Virus record (IMG/VR): IMGVR_UViG_3300037041_001338
Span: 1 to 20,799 of that record
Length of the DNA: 20,799 bases
Source: a virus
Direction: 5' to 3' (one strand)
Shown here one piece after another: positions 8,490-15,148 of this stretch. The notes under the pieces were generated by a model. It ran no database searches and was not told the DNA's origin. It saw only the letters and a list, made by a program, of their open reading frames with translations. The position numbers and the translations under genes were made by a program. Position 1 is the first letter of the stretch; each line of letters starts with the position of its first letter.

Positions 8490-9803
8490 ATGTCAACTGC
8501 TGGATTATTAGATAACACATTTCCTCAAGGAACTAATTACGGTTTTGATAAGGATGTTCACGACATTAAATTACAATCTGATGGTAAAATTTTAATTGCT
8601 GGTGATTTTGAACATTATGATTATGAGGGAAATATTTATCCTTCACCTTTTTTATTAAGGTTAAATTCGGATGGGACTTTTGACCCCACATTTGATATAA
8701 CCATGGGCAGTTCAGGATTTAATGAAAGCGTTAGAACGATACATATCCAAACGGACGGAAAAATATTAGTTGGTGGGTTTTTCACTCAATTAATTAGAGA
8801 TAGTATAACCTATAATGTCGGTCATATTGTTCGTTTAAACCCTAATGGTACCGTTGATGATACATTTAGTGGTGGTACAAGATTTAATGGGGACGTGTTA
8901 AAAATTGAAGTTCAACCTGACGGTAAAATTATAGTTGGTGGTAAATTTACTCAATATGATGGACAATCGTATAATAGAATAATTAGATTATATGGTGACG
9001 GTAGTATTGACCCAACATTTGTTATAGGTACGGGTATTGATGGAACCTCTCCAGCAAATTATGTAAACGATGTTTTATTACAACAAAACGGTAAAATTAT
9101 TATTGGTGGTTATTTTGAAGACTACGATGGAACTTCAGTTAACTCAATTGTTAGAATATTATCAAATGGTTCTATAGATACCTCATTTAATACTGGTGTA
9201 GGTGTAAACGGTATTGTAATCACGATTGGAATCCAATCAACGGGTCACATTATTCTTGGGGGTATTTTTACTCAGTATAATGGTACTGATTTAACTTTTG
9301 GTAACATTGTAAAAATTAATAATAATGGTAGTTATTCTGATTCATTTGGATATGGTTTAGACACTGCCGTAACATCATTGATAATACAATCGGATGATAA
9401 AATCATTGTCGGTGGTGCATTTATTAAGTTTTATACATCACTTACTGAGTTTATAACCGCAAAAAAGTTAATTAAATTTTTACCCGATACTTCTTTAGAT
9501 ACTGGTTTTTATTTAAACCCTAACTATGACGATGTATTTTTAGCATTAGCATTAACACCTAATGATGGGTTTTTATTTTTAGGTGGTGATAGTAACTACC
9601 CACCATTTAATCATTTTGGTAAATTAATAAATGAAGCATTAGTCCCTATAAGTGCTAATACCGAATATTTTATGTGTATAACTTGTTCTGGTGAAACAAG
9701 TACAGTTTCTGTTCCTCATGCTATTTATAGTGATGGAAGTGGTAGAGACATTGTACAATTAAACACGGTTGCTTTAGGGGGACCAAATGGATTATATAAT
9801 TAA
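8490..9803 (+). CDS. Seven-bladed delta-60 (DUF5122-like) beta-propeller, putative tail fibre/adhesin
   Basis: A 437-residue protein made of seven tandem units of about 50-58 residues at roughly 22-80, 81-135, 136-192, 193-242, 243-294, 295-348 and 349-387. The consensus is 'v..i.lQ.DGKIlvGG.F..y.g.....ivRln.dGsiD.tF'. This is the delta-60/DUF5122 repeat, found mainly in bacterial surface proteins. The N-terminal LLDNTF resembles the outer strand 'iDptF' and could close blade seven by the usual Velcro arrangement. The last 50 residues (388-437) are the module shared with the preceding protein. The gene starts 4 bases after its neighbour without a Shine-Dalgarno site. A receptor-binding or glycan-binding fibre tip is the best guess. 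The repeat assignment is strong; virion location is inferred. Confidence 0.8.
   Translation: MSTAGLLDNTFPQGTNYGFDKDVHDIKLQSDGKILIAGDFEHYDYEGNIYPSPFLLRLNSDGTFDPTFDITMGSSGFNESVRTIHIQTDGKILVGGFFTQLIRDSITYNVGHIVRLNPNGTVDDTFSGGTRFNGDVLKIEVQPDGKIIVGGKFTQYDGQSYNRIIRLYGDGSIDPTFVIGTGIDGTSPANYVNDVLLQQNGKIIIGGYFEDYDGTSVNSIVRILSNGSIDTSFNTGVGVNGIVITIGIQSTGHIILGGIFTQYNGTDLTFGNIVKINNNGSYSDSFGYGLDTAVTSLIIQSDDKIIVGGAFIKFYTSLTEFITAKKLIKFLPDTSLDTGFYLNPNYDDVFLALALTPNDGFLFLGGDSNYPPFNHFGKLINEALVPISANTEYFMCITCSGETSTVSVPHAIYSDGSGRDIVQLNTVALGGPNGLYN
9651..9800 (+). repeat. C-terminal 50-residue module, copy 2
   Basis: This encodes residues 388-437 of the propeller protein and aligns without gaps to copy 1 at 8333-8482. 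The paired cysteines (C-x-x-C), the PHA-x-Y segment and the LGGP-x-GL end are retained. Confidence 0.85.
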
Positions 9804-9805
9804 TT

Positions 9806-10351
9806 ATGAAAAAAGTTGTTAGATTATCTGAGAATGATTTAAGTCGTTTGATAAAGAGAGTTATCAAAGAACAAGAAAACAGTAGATATATGTTCTTTTC
9901 TAATTTAGAACAAATGAAAAGACAATGTGAAATGTTGTTAGATATGGACGAAGAAGAAATAAGTTCTATATTAGAAAATGGTCACGATTGGGCTCAAGAC
10001 CATATTGCTGAAGCAAAAAACAATATGGACCAAGTGTTTGATTTCTTAATGAATGAAACAAAAAGAGATAATTCCGAAATGGAAATGTACGAAGACGATA
10101 ACACTCAAGAAGATGAGGCATTAGCAATTAGTATGACTAATCCTGATTTGGGTTTAGCAATGTCAGTTAATGAAGGTAGAAAAAAAACAGGAACTAAATT
10201 ATGTGCAAGAGGTAAGGCGGCCGCTAAATCAAAATTCAAAGTCTACCCTTCCGCTTACGGAAATGGCTACGCCGTCCAAGTTTGTAAAGGACGAATGCCT
10301 GGACTTGACGGAAAAAAAAGATGTTCAGGAAGTTATTGTAAGGGGAAATAA
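9806..10351 (+). CDS. Basic C-terminal-domain protein with head-targeting-like N-terminus
   Basis: A 181-residue protein. Residues 1-25 form an amphipathic helix (RLSENDLSRLIKRVIKE) ending in I-K-E at 20-22, which fits the T4 gp21 cleavage consensus [LI]-x-E. The middle (30-115) is acidic and helical. Residues about 124-181 form a basic Cys-containing domain (C133, C160, C173, C178) with LCARGKAAAKSKFKVYPSAY, a type that recurs in marine phage proteins of unknown function. The layout of propeptide plus basic domain would suit an internal head protein that binds DNA. This is an inference. The gene is 2 bases after the propeller gene and ends inside the terminator hairpin, so it closes the plus-strand tail operon. 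Confidence 0.6.
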   Translation: MKKVVRLSENDLSRLIKRVIKEQENSRYMFFSNLEQMKRQCEMLLDMDEEEISSILENGHDWAQDHIAEAKNNMDQVFDFLMNETKRDNSEMEMYEDDNTQEDEALAISMTNPDLGLAMSVNEGRKKTGTKLCARGKAAAKSKFKVYPSAYGNGYAVQVCKGRMPGLDGKKRCSGSYCKGK

Positions 10352-10370
10352 AAATTCCCCTTTTTTATTT
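10340..10370 (+). terminator. Rho-independent terminator of the tail operon
   Basis: An 8-bp stem (AAGGGGAA at 10340-10347 with TTCCCCTT at 10355-10362) encloses a 7-base loop and is followed by a T-rich tract. The stop codon of the 181-residue gene lies in the loop. Confidence 0.85.
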
Positions 10371-10407
10371 AAAAAAACATTCGTATACTTGTTTTAAATA
10401 ATTTAAT

Positions 10408-10842
10408 ATGTTAGAACGATTACGAACCTTAATTAAAAGACAATATGTTAAATATCTTATATGGGCAAGATATAGACATTTTAACAACACATTTGGTAAA
10501 GAAGTCCAAAAACTAAATTATAATGAACGAATTTGTAAATCAATTTGTCATAAATTGATTAACCAAGATGATTCTAAATTTTTGATTGCACCAATTTCAG
10601 GTAAACGTTATATAAAAAATACAAGATTAGGTTTATTTATTATTCTTGATGAAAGAAGGATTAGTATCACAAATCACGTATACCATTATGATGTAGTTCT
10701 AAACGAAAGAGATTGGGATAGAATTACAGGTATGTACGATAATAAAACTGAAAAGATTAGACAGGAGTTTGAGGACGAAATGATTTCACAAATTAAAAGT
10801 TCACTAAGTAGTATTTTAGAAAAAGTTAGTAAAAAATATTAA
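10408..10842 (+). CDS. Phage protein of unknown function
   Basis: A 144-residue basic protein that I do not recognise. The first 60 residues are Arg/Lys-rich and helical. The middle reads like a small alpha/beta domain (FLIAPISGKRYI, LGLFIILDERRISITNHVYHYDV), and the C-terminal 40 residues are a charged helix. It follows the tail-operon terminator, so it needs its own promoter; TATACTTG at 10384-10391 is only a weak match to the Bacteroidetes -7 element TAnnTTTG. It ends tail-to-tail with the DUF5872 gene, the two stop codons sharing the palindrome TTAA at 10839-10842. Confidence 0.6.
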   Translation: MLERLRTLIKRQYVKYLIWARYRHFNNTFGKEVQKLNYNERICKSICHKLINQDDSKFLIAPISGKRYIKNTRLGLFIILDERRISITNHVYHYDVVLNERDWDRITGMYDNKTEKIRQEFEDEMISQIKSSLSSILEKVSKKY

Positions 10843-11810
10843 CCTTTATTTTTAATAAACTCTAATAGATAGTTTTTAATTCTAACCTCAAAAGATTCAT
10901 TCTTAGAGGTTTTTTTTGGTTTGTACGATACCATCTTAGGCTTGTTACCAGTACCACTCTTAGAATGAGTTTTTTCAGCCTTTCTTTTTTGTTGACAAGC
11001 CGACCTTTTCTGAGCATCTGTCATTTTGGATGCAACACCTGCTGCTCTACATTTTGGGTAACCCTTGTCAGATGCTTCAGGTCTACCACAAGGGGGATGT
11101 CCTCCACCTTCTTTTTTACGACAAATATTCACCCAAGGTCCTTTTGGTTGTGAACTACCTTTTGGTTTTTTCTTTGTTCCAAACCAAACGGCCAAATCTT
11201 CATTAATTGTATGAACATCGTGAGTTGGATTATCATAGGTACCATCTGAACCCTTTTCCCAAACACCCACTTTTTTATTAACATTATTCTTCAATGTCTT
11301 TTGTTTCTTTTTGTGATTGATATCGCTATCAACAAATTCAGTAAAGGGGGATAAATTATTTTTTTTCCATTTCTTTAATCCTAATTCTTGGGGTCCACTA
11401 TATTCACCAGAACTCGTGTCAGTTATTGTTGCTTCAATAAGTATATCATCAACATCAATCCACTCCTTAATTGGAACAATACTTAATTTAGGTACACCTC
11501 CAGGATATTGATTAACAATATTACCATCATCGTCACTAAACGTTGCGTATGGATGTTTTTTCATGTAGTTAGTGATTTTTTTTGCTTGTTTCTCAATCTT
11601 TTTAATTTGGTCTATCCTCTCATCCATTTTCCCGTCATAACTGTCGTATTGTAGTAGTGGGCTATCAAAATCTGAAACCGCATCTGTGAATGGCGCTAAT
11701 GAACTCTTTTTAAACGGTCTCAACCCTGGCTGGATTGGGGGAATGTAAGAACCTCTACCACCATTAGAATCCGATGTTGCCTCTTTAATATGGATTTTGT
11801 TGTTTTTCAT
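10839..11810 (-). CDS. DUF5872-domain protein with duplicated I-x-E-A-T module
   Basis: A 323-residue basic protein. Residues about 204-278 resemble DUF5872: a 'DLAVWFG' start, a 'WVNICRKKEGGG..PCGR' block, 'KGYPKC' and 'MTDAQKRSACQQKRKAE' (C230, C241, C254, C272). This domain occurs in phages and large DNA viruses with unknown function. The N-terminus reads HIKEATSDS, matching the gp21 site [LI]-x-E followed by AT. A second, related segment at about 124-163 (LIEATITDTSSG) repeats the same layout, including 'GL..(F/W)KK..L(A/S)PFT(D/E)'. The C-terminal 20 residues form an amphipathic helix. It may be a protein packaged in the head and processed by the prohead protease. The function is unknown. 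Confidence 0.7.
   Translation of the reverse strand: MKNNKIHIKEATSDSNGGRGSYIPPIQPGLRPFKKSSLAPFTDAVSDFDSPLLQYDSYDGKMDERIDQIKKIEKQAKKITNYMKKHPYATFSDDDGNIVNQYPGGVPKLSIVPIKEWIDVDDILIEATITDTSSGEYSGPQELGLKKWKKNNLSPFTEFVDSDINHKKKQKTLKNNVNKKVGVWEKGSDGTYDNPTHDVHTINEDLAVWFGTKKKPKGSSQPKGPWVNICRKKEGGGHPPCGRPEASDKGYPKCRAAGVASKMTDAQKRSACQQKRKAEKTHSKSGTGNKPKMVSYKPKKTSKNESFEVRIKNYLLEFIKNKG
11322..11441 (-). repeat. Internal protein repeat, copy B (I-x-E-A-T module)
   Basis: This encodes residues 124-163 of the DUF5872 protein. Aligned to copy A, the order of motifs is kept with a 1-2 residue gap before 'GL'. Confidence 0.65.
11673..11789 (-). repeat. Internal protein repeat, copy A (I-x-E-A-T module)
   Basis: This encodes residues 8-46 of the DUF5872 protein. 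It shares IxEAT, a Ser/Gly-rich linker, 'GL', 'KK', 'PFT' and an acidic end with copy B at 11322-11441. Confidence 0.65.
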
Positions 11811-11819
11811 AACTATACT

Positions 11820-11827
11820 TATAAATA
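11820..11827. promoter_or_regulatory. Octamer between divergent genes (TATAAATA plus / TATTTATA minus)
   Basis: It lies in the 36-base gap between the minus-strand DUF5872 gene (ATG at 11810, 9 bases away) and the plus-strand 80-residue gene (ATG at 11847, 19 bases away). It reads TATAAATA on the plus strand and TATTTATA on the minus strand, so it could serve either gene. Confidence 0.4.
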
Positions 11828-11846
11828 TCTATACATTTTAAATATC

Positions 11847-12089
11847 ATGGAAGAAGAAGAAATCTACGGGAAATTATTTAATACAATTCCTTTGTATAAT
11901 GAAAACCATTTAGATGTTTTATTGCAAACATTAAATAAAGAAAATGCGACTCAGTTATTAATACATGCGGTTAAAACGGCTTTTCATCAAAATATATATT
12001 CACTTGGTGAATGTGAGGTTATTTCCAAATCAATTAGGGTACTAACAAGACCTGAAGAAACTGAAGAGCAAAAAAAAGACGGAGAGTAA
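11847..12089 (+). CDS. Small acidic protein of unknown function
   Basis: An 80-residue protein starting MEEEEIYGKLFNTI. The ATG at 11847 is preferred to an in-frame ATG at 11790, which would overlap the start of the divergent DUF5872 gene. A predicted helical core contains 'LLQTLNKENATQLLIHAVKTAFHQ' spread over residues about 23-46, followed by a charged tail. It is an isolated plus-strand gene within a minus-strand block, closed by a strong hairpin terminator. No family is recognised. Confidence 0.55.
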   Translation: MEEEEIYGKLFNTIPLYNENHLDVLLQTLNKENATQLLIHAVKTAFHQNIYSLGECEVISKSIRVLTRPEETEEQKKDGE

Positions 12090-12099
12090 GTCCGTCTTT
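12075..12099. terminator. Bidirectional terminator between convergent genes
   Basis: A 9-bp stem (AAAGACGGA at 12075-12083 with TCCGTCTTT at 12091-12099) encloses a 7-base loop holding the stop codon of the 80-residue gene. An A-tract on the left (from 12070) and a T-rich run on the right let it work for both the plus-strand gene and the minus-strand gene ending at 12106. Confidence 0.85.
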
Positions 12100-12105
12100 C
12101 TTATT

Positions 12106-13074
12106 TTAATTCGTTCTTTTAAACGGGTTTTGATTTATAATATTCTGTGCGTTTTGTTGGAATTGTTTTGCATAATCGGTTGTTGGTTTTTGTAATGGTT
12201 GAGTACTTGTATTAGGTTGTTGAGAACCTTGTAACGAAGCCAACGCTGTTTGAACCGCCGCCGCTGTTTTTGGTCCCCATTTACCATCAGGGGTTAAACC
12301 ACTTTTAAATTTTTCGTTTAGTTTATTTTGAAGGGCCTCAACTTTTGGATTTTTCACACCTTTTTGAATTACCGTGGGTTGTGCTGGAGCAACAGTTGTT
12401 GTTGTTGTTGTGTTTAAGTTATCCTTTGAATTGGTTGGAGTAACTCCTGCGAAAGAAATTTTACCACCACTTTGGTCTTCAATTGACTTTTTAATATATG
12501 GAATCAAATTTTGGTTGAAAGTTGGGTTACCGTCCTCATCCTTTTGCATCACAAAAGTATTAATATCATTAATTATATTTTGAGGAGTATCATTCAAATT
12601 AATTTTGTTATTAATTATCCATTGTTTAGCCATATCATACATAGCCTTTTCATTTTGTTGTTGTTCAGGTGTTTGAACCGCTTCTATTTTCAGTAACCCC
12701 CAATTATCCATAGTCGCATAATCAGTACAAGGATTTTGAGACTTAACCCCCTCACCATCCCTTTTGAAGTCTATTTCATTTTTACTAATTGAGAGTGATG
12801 GTAATTCGCTGTATTTAAAGTATCCATATAAAGAACGTCCAGTAGGTTTGTCTTTTGTACCTGTAAACTCAACTTCGTATACACCACAATCTTTTAAATA
12901 ATTGACAGATTTAATAATCATATTCCTCCCTTGAGCATTATCTTGAAGAATCCCTGTTGCCTTCATTCCAGGTTTAATTTGCAAATCTTCAGAAATAATT
13001 TTTTTAGTGTTTAATTGATAAAGACTCAAAATATGATTCCTATCATTTTCATTTATAATAAGTCGTCTTTCCAT
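12106..13074 (-). CDS. Peptidoglycan-binding-domain protein with head-targeting-like N-terminus
   Basis: A 322-residue protein. Residues 1-29 (LIINENDRNHILSLYQ...KIISE) form a helix ending in I-S-E, a fit to the T4 gp21 consensus; a very similar N-terminus opens the gene just upstream. Residues about 31-130 look like a small beta domain. Residues 135-200 are helical. A Thr/Pro linker (about 213-238) leads to a PG_binding_1-type domain at about 239-282 (VEALQNKLN, then DGKWGPKTAAAVQ, the usual 'DG.fGp.T..Av' signature). The tail is rich in Gln, Asn and Pro. It lies 7 bases downstream of its partner gene. It could be a cell-wall-binding cargo or virion protein. The domain call is good; the head location is inferred. 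Confidence 0.7.
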   Translation of the reverse strand: MERRLIINENDRNHILSLYQLNTKKIISEDLQIKPGMKATGILQDNAQGRNMIIKSVNYLKDCGVYEVEFTGTKDKPTGRSLYGYFKYSELPSLSISKNEIDFKRDGEGVKSQNPCTDYATMDNWGLLKIEAVQTPEQQQNEKAMYDMAKQWIINNKINLNDTPQNIINDINTFVMQKDEDGNPTFNQNLIPYIKKSIEDQSGGKISFAGVTPTNSKDNLNTTTTTTVAPAQPTVIQKGVKNPKVEALQNKLNEKFKSGLTPDGKWGPKTAAAVQTALASLQGSQQPNTSTQPLQKPTTDYAKQFQQNAQNIINQNPFKRTN

Positions 13075-13081
13075 AATATTT

Positions 13082-13825
13082 TTATCCTAATTTAGCCAAT
13101 ATTGCATCAATATCGGTATCGGTTAATTGTCCTGTTGGAGTTTGAACCCCTAAAGATGTTTGTATTTGAGTATTTAAATTTGTAACATCTTGAGTGGATT
13201 GTTTTTGTGTTCCCGTATTTTTATTACCATCCACCTTTACATCGGTAACTTTACCATCATCTTGTTTTGTTAGTTCTTGTTTTGGAGCTTTATATTGACA
13301 AACTTTAGTTAGTTGTGTTGTTAAATATCTTTCCTCATCATACCATCGTTGACTTTTGTCTTGGAATTGTACTGATGGTGTTTTTATATTCTTAACGTTA
13401 GTTAAACTAAATTTACCTGTTGCACAATTATACATAACACTTGCGGTCGCCTGACCATTTATTTTTCCTGTTAAAGTTTGTGGTAATTGGACTGTAGTTG
13501 CTTGAGTAATTAAATAAGGTTTACCTTGTTTATTAATTTTTTGAACAAACTTGGTTCCTTTAAAAAATTTTAATTCATTGTTAGATGTACCTCCTTTAGC
13601 ATTTTCTAAAGAATAACTTGCAGAACTTACAGTCCATGATTGTGGAGGAGTTATTTTTTGTTTTGGTTGTACATTAGACGCACTTGATTTTCCATAATCA
13701 GGATTTGAGACGTTCCCACCTTCCTCATTAATAATATTAAGATACTGATTTTTACTTCTTTCCTCGTGTAAAGAAAGAATTCTCATTACCTCATCAGAAT
13801 CTATTTTAAATAAATCTTTTTTCAT
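13082..13825 (-). CDS. Putative head-targeted protein, partner of the PG-binding gene
   Basis: A 247-residue protein. Its N-terminus (KIDSDEVMRILSLHEE, then YLNIINEEGG) parallels that of the next gene product: an 'I(D/N)..(D/E)......ILSL' helix that ends in I-N-E at residues 32-34, a candidate prohead-protease site. The body is rich in Thr, Gln, Lys and Asn with beta strands in the middle (about 65-165). A low-complexity Gln/Thr stretch follows, then a short C-terminal motif 'LTDTDIDAILAKLG'. No family is recognised. The shared leader and the 7-base gap suggest that the two genes are co-expressed and routed to the same place. Confidence 0.6.
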   Translation of the reverse strand: MKKDLFKIDSDEVMRILSLHEERSKNQYLNIINEEGGNVSNPDYGKSSASNVQPKQKITPPQSWTVSSASYSLENAKGGTSNNELKFFKGTKFVQKINKQGKPYLITQATTVQLPQTLTGKINGQATASVMYNCATGKFSLTNVKNIKTPSVQFQDKSQRWYDEERYLTTQLTKVCQYKAPKQELTKQDDGKVTDVKVDGNKNTGTQKQSTQDVTNLNTQIQTSLGVQTPTGQLTDTDIDAILAKLG

Positions 13826-13837
13826 AAAAAAATGTTT

Positions 13838-13848
13838 ATTTATAAATA
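13838..13848 (-). promoter_or_regulatory. Octamer-type element before the 247-residue gene
   Basis: On the minus strand the sequence is TATTTATAAATA; it contains both TATTTATA (13841-13848) and the T4 late consensus TATAAATA (13838-13845, starting 12 bases before the ATG). It is the head of the two-gene operon 13825-12106. Confidence 0.5.
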
Positions 13849-13865
13849 TCTGAAAAAGGAAAAAG

Positions 13866-14342
13866 TTACCCTTCTAATTTATGTTTTTGATACATAACTG
13901 ACATAACGTGTATAATACTATGAAGATGATACAAGCATAAGATAATAATACTATAGATTTCAAGATATAATAATCCTAATGACAAACCAACTAATGGTGA
14001 TAAAAGGTATAAATAAGCGTAAAATTTAAATCGTTTACTTTTAAATAATGGATATAGACAAGATAAAAAAAACATAACGGCAACTACATTATGTATCATT
14101 GGGTATAATTTGACTGAGAATGCGGTTAATAAAACCAATAAAAAAGATGAGAATCTCCAATTATCAATACCAAAAAAATAATAAGCAGTCATTACATTTG
14201 CCACAATAAATAACGGTTGTAACGAAGTGTCCCAATATTGTGATATTGAATTTAATTCACCCTCAATAGATAATAAAACAAATGGATATAATAATGATAT
14301 AAGAACAACAATTATTTTAATTATATAATGGGTATAACTCAT
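13866..14342 (-). CDS. Polytopic membrane protein of unknown function
   Basis: A 158-residue, strongly hydrophobic protein with about six predicted membrane segments (roughly residues 6-26, 41-57, 64-78, 83-100, 107-125 and 128-148) separated by short polar turns. Basic residues between segments four and five (KSKRFK) and at the end (QKHKLEG) suggest a cytoplasmic side. Histidines occur in or next to segments (H84, H139, H141, H145). It lies between the HNH endonuclease and the head-protein operon, with its own upstream octamer. It is longer and more polytopic than most holins. Superinfection exclusion, lysis control or a host-derived auxiliary function are all open. No family is assigned. 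Confidence 0.65.
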   Translation of the reverse strand: MSYTHYIIKIIVVLISLLYPFVLLSIEGELNSISQYWDTSLQPLFIVANVMTAYYFFGIDNWRFSSFLLVLLTAFSVKLYPMIHNVVAVMFFLSCLYPLFKSKRFKFYAYLYLLSPLVGLSLGLLYLEIYSIIILCLYHLHSIIHVMSVMYQKHKLEG

Positions 14343-14353
14343 AAAGAGGATTT

Positions 14354-14365
14354 TATTTATAAATA
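14354..14365 (-). promoter_or_regulatory. Octamer-type element before the membrane-protein gene
   Basis: On the minus strand it reads TATTTATAAATA, almost the same as the element before 13825. TATAAATA (14354-14361) ends 11 bases before the ATG. It overlaps the last codons of the HNH gene (stop at 14357). Confidence 0.5.
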
Positions 14366-15043
14366 GTCTAATTTATTTGACTTGCGAATATTTTCATCAC
14401 CCCACAATGGTTGCAAATTGTTTAATGACCAACATTCTATAAACTCATTGTCACCAATCTCTTGGATGTTGAATGATGAAATCGGTTTTATATGGTCAAC
14501 ATGCCATTCACCATAATTGTCCCAAGACATTCTTTCATCAAATTGTTTTTCCAAATGTACAATTAAATCTTCGGGTGAGTATTTTAGAATATCAAAATAA
14601 TGACCGTTTTTTTTAACATTGTTTTCCTTTAAAACCTGATAAATTGCGGTTCTGAAATTGTTGATTAGTTTATAAATGGGGTCAGTCGCTTTACGATTTC
14701 TTTCGTAATCACGTTTTATTTGACGAATTTTATCTACATTATTTTCTCGGTATTCTTTAATGTAGTTACTTAAATGTTCTTTATTTTGTTCAGACCATTT
14801 TTTATGGTATTCTGATTTTTTTTCCTTATGTTTATGATAATTTCTTTTATAGGATTCTTTTCTACCACCTAAGAATTTTCTACCACTACCTTTAATAATG
14901 ACATTATTTTCTTTTAATATTCTACTTATTGTAAATGTTGACCATCCAAATTTATTAGATATTTCACGTAAACCTTTTAATTCGTCTACAAACATTTTTT
15001 TAATTTCTATTATTTGTTCTTCAGTTGGGATAATTTTTTTCAT
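14357..15043 (-). CDS. HNH endonuclease (probable free-standing homing endonuclease)
   Basis: A 228-residue protein with three parts. Residues 1-50 are a resolvase-like helix-turn-helix (ISNKFGWSTFTISRILKEN). Residues about 55-120 form a long, very basic helix. Residues about 120-228 form an HNH nuclease domain with the core WHVDHIKPIS (H181, D183, H184), then WSLNNLQPLW and a final E-N-I-R-K-S-N-K motif (N218, K221, N223). Such enzymes cut DNA site-specifically and spread by homing, often next to conserved structural genes in T4-like phages. Here it lies directly downstream of the major capsid gene, behind that gene's terminator. The catalytic residues look intact, so it is probably active. 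Confidence 0.85.
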   Translation of the reverse strand: MKKIIPTEEQIIEIKKMFVDELKGLREISNKFGWSTFTISRILKENNVIIKGSGRKFLGGRKESYKRNYHKHKEKKSEYHKKWSEQNKEHLSNYIKEYRENNVDKIRQIKRDYERNRKATDPIYKLINNFRTAIYQVLKENNVKKNGHYFDILKYSPEDLIVHLEKQFDERMSWDNYGEWHVDHIKPISSFNIQEIGDNEFIECWSLNNLQPLWGDENIRKSNKLDYL

Positions 15044-15047
15044 ATAA

Positions 15048-15055
15048 TATAAATA
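15048..15055 (-). promoter_or_regulatory. TATTTATA octamer before the HNH gene
   Basis: On the minus strand TATTTATA ends 4 bases before the HNH start codon. As at 2258, the very short spacing does not suit a classical -10 box for this start codon unless the message is leaderless. Confidence 0.3.
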
Positions 15056-15097
15056 TACACAATTCTCACAAAAAGTTAATTATTAAATTAAGCCCAT

Positions 15098-15126
15098 AAA
15101 AAAAAGGGACATATAGTCCCTTTTTT
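15098..15126 (-). terminator. Terminator after the major capsid gene
   Basis: An 11-bp stem (GGGAC/GTCCC plus flanking A/T pairs) encloses the 5-base loop ATATA at 15111-15115 and has a T-run on the minus-strand 3' side. It lies between the capsid stop (15149) and the HNH start (15043), so it ends the gp23 message. The symmetric A/T flanks could also make it work on the plus strand. Confidence 0.85.
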
Positions 15127-15148
15127 GTTAAATATTTTAAGATTTTGA

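Noticed and set aside
10384-10391. Bacteroidetes-type -7 promoter element (TATACTTG) before the 144-residue gene
   Set aside because: One mismatch to TAnnTTTG and no TTTG at the -33 position; not strong enough to list as a feature.
11790-11846. N-terminal extension of the 80-residue gene to the ATG at 11790
   Set aside because: It would overlap the start of the divergent DUF5872 gene and pass through the shared octamer element. The ATG at 11847 gives a more plausible protein.
12396-12420. Short GTT/GTTGTT tract as a possible regulatory microsatellite
   Set aside because: It encodes the Thr-rich linker of the PG-binding protein; low complexity there is common in linkers.
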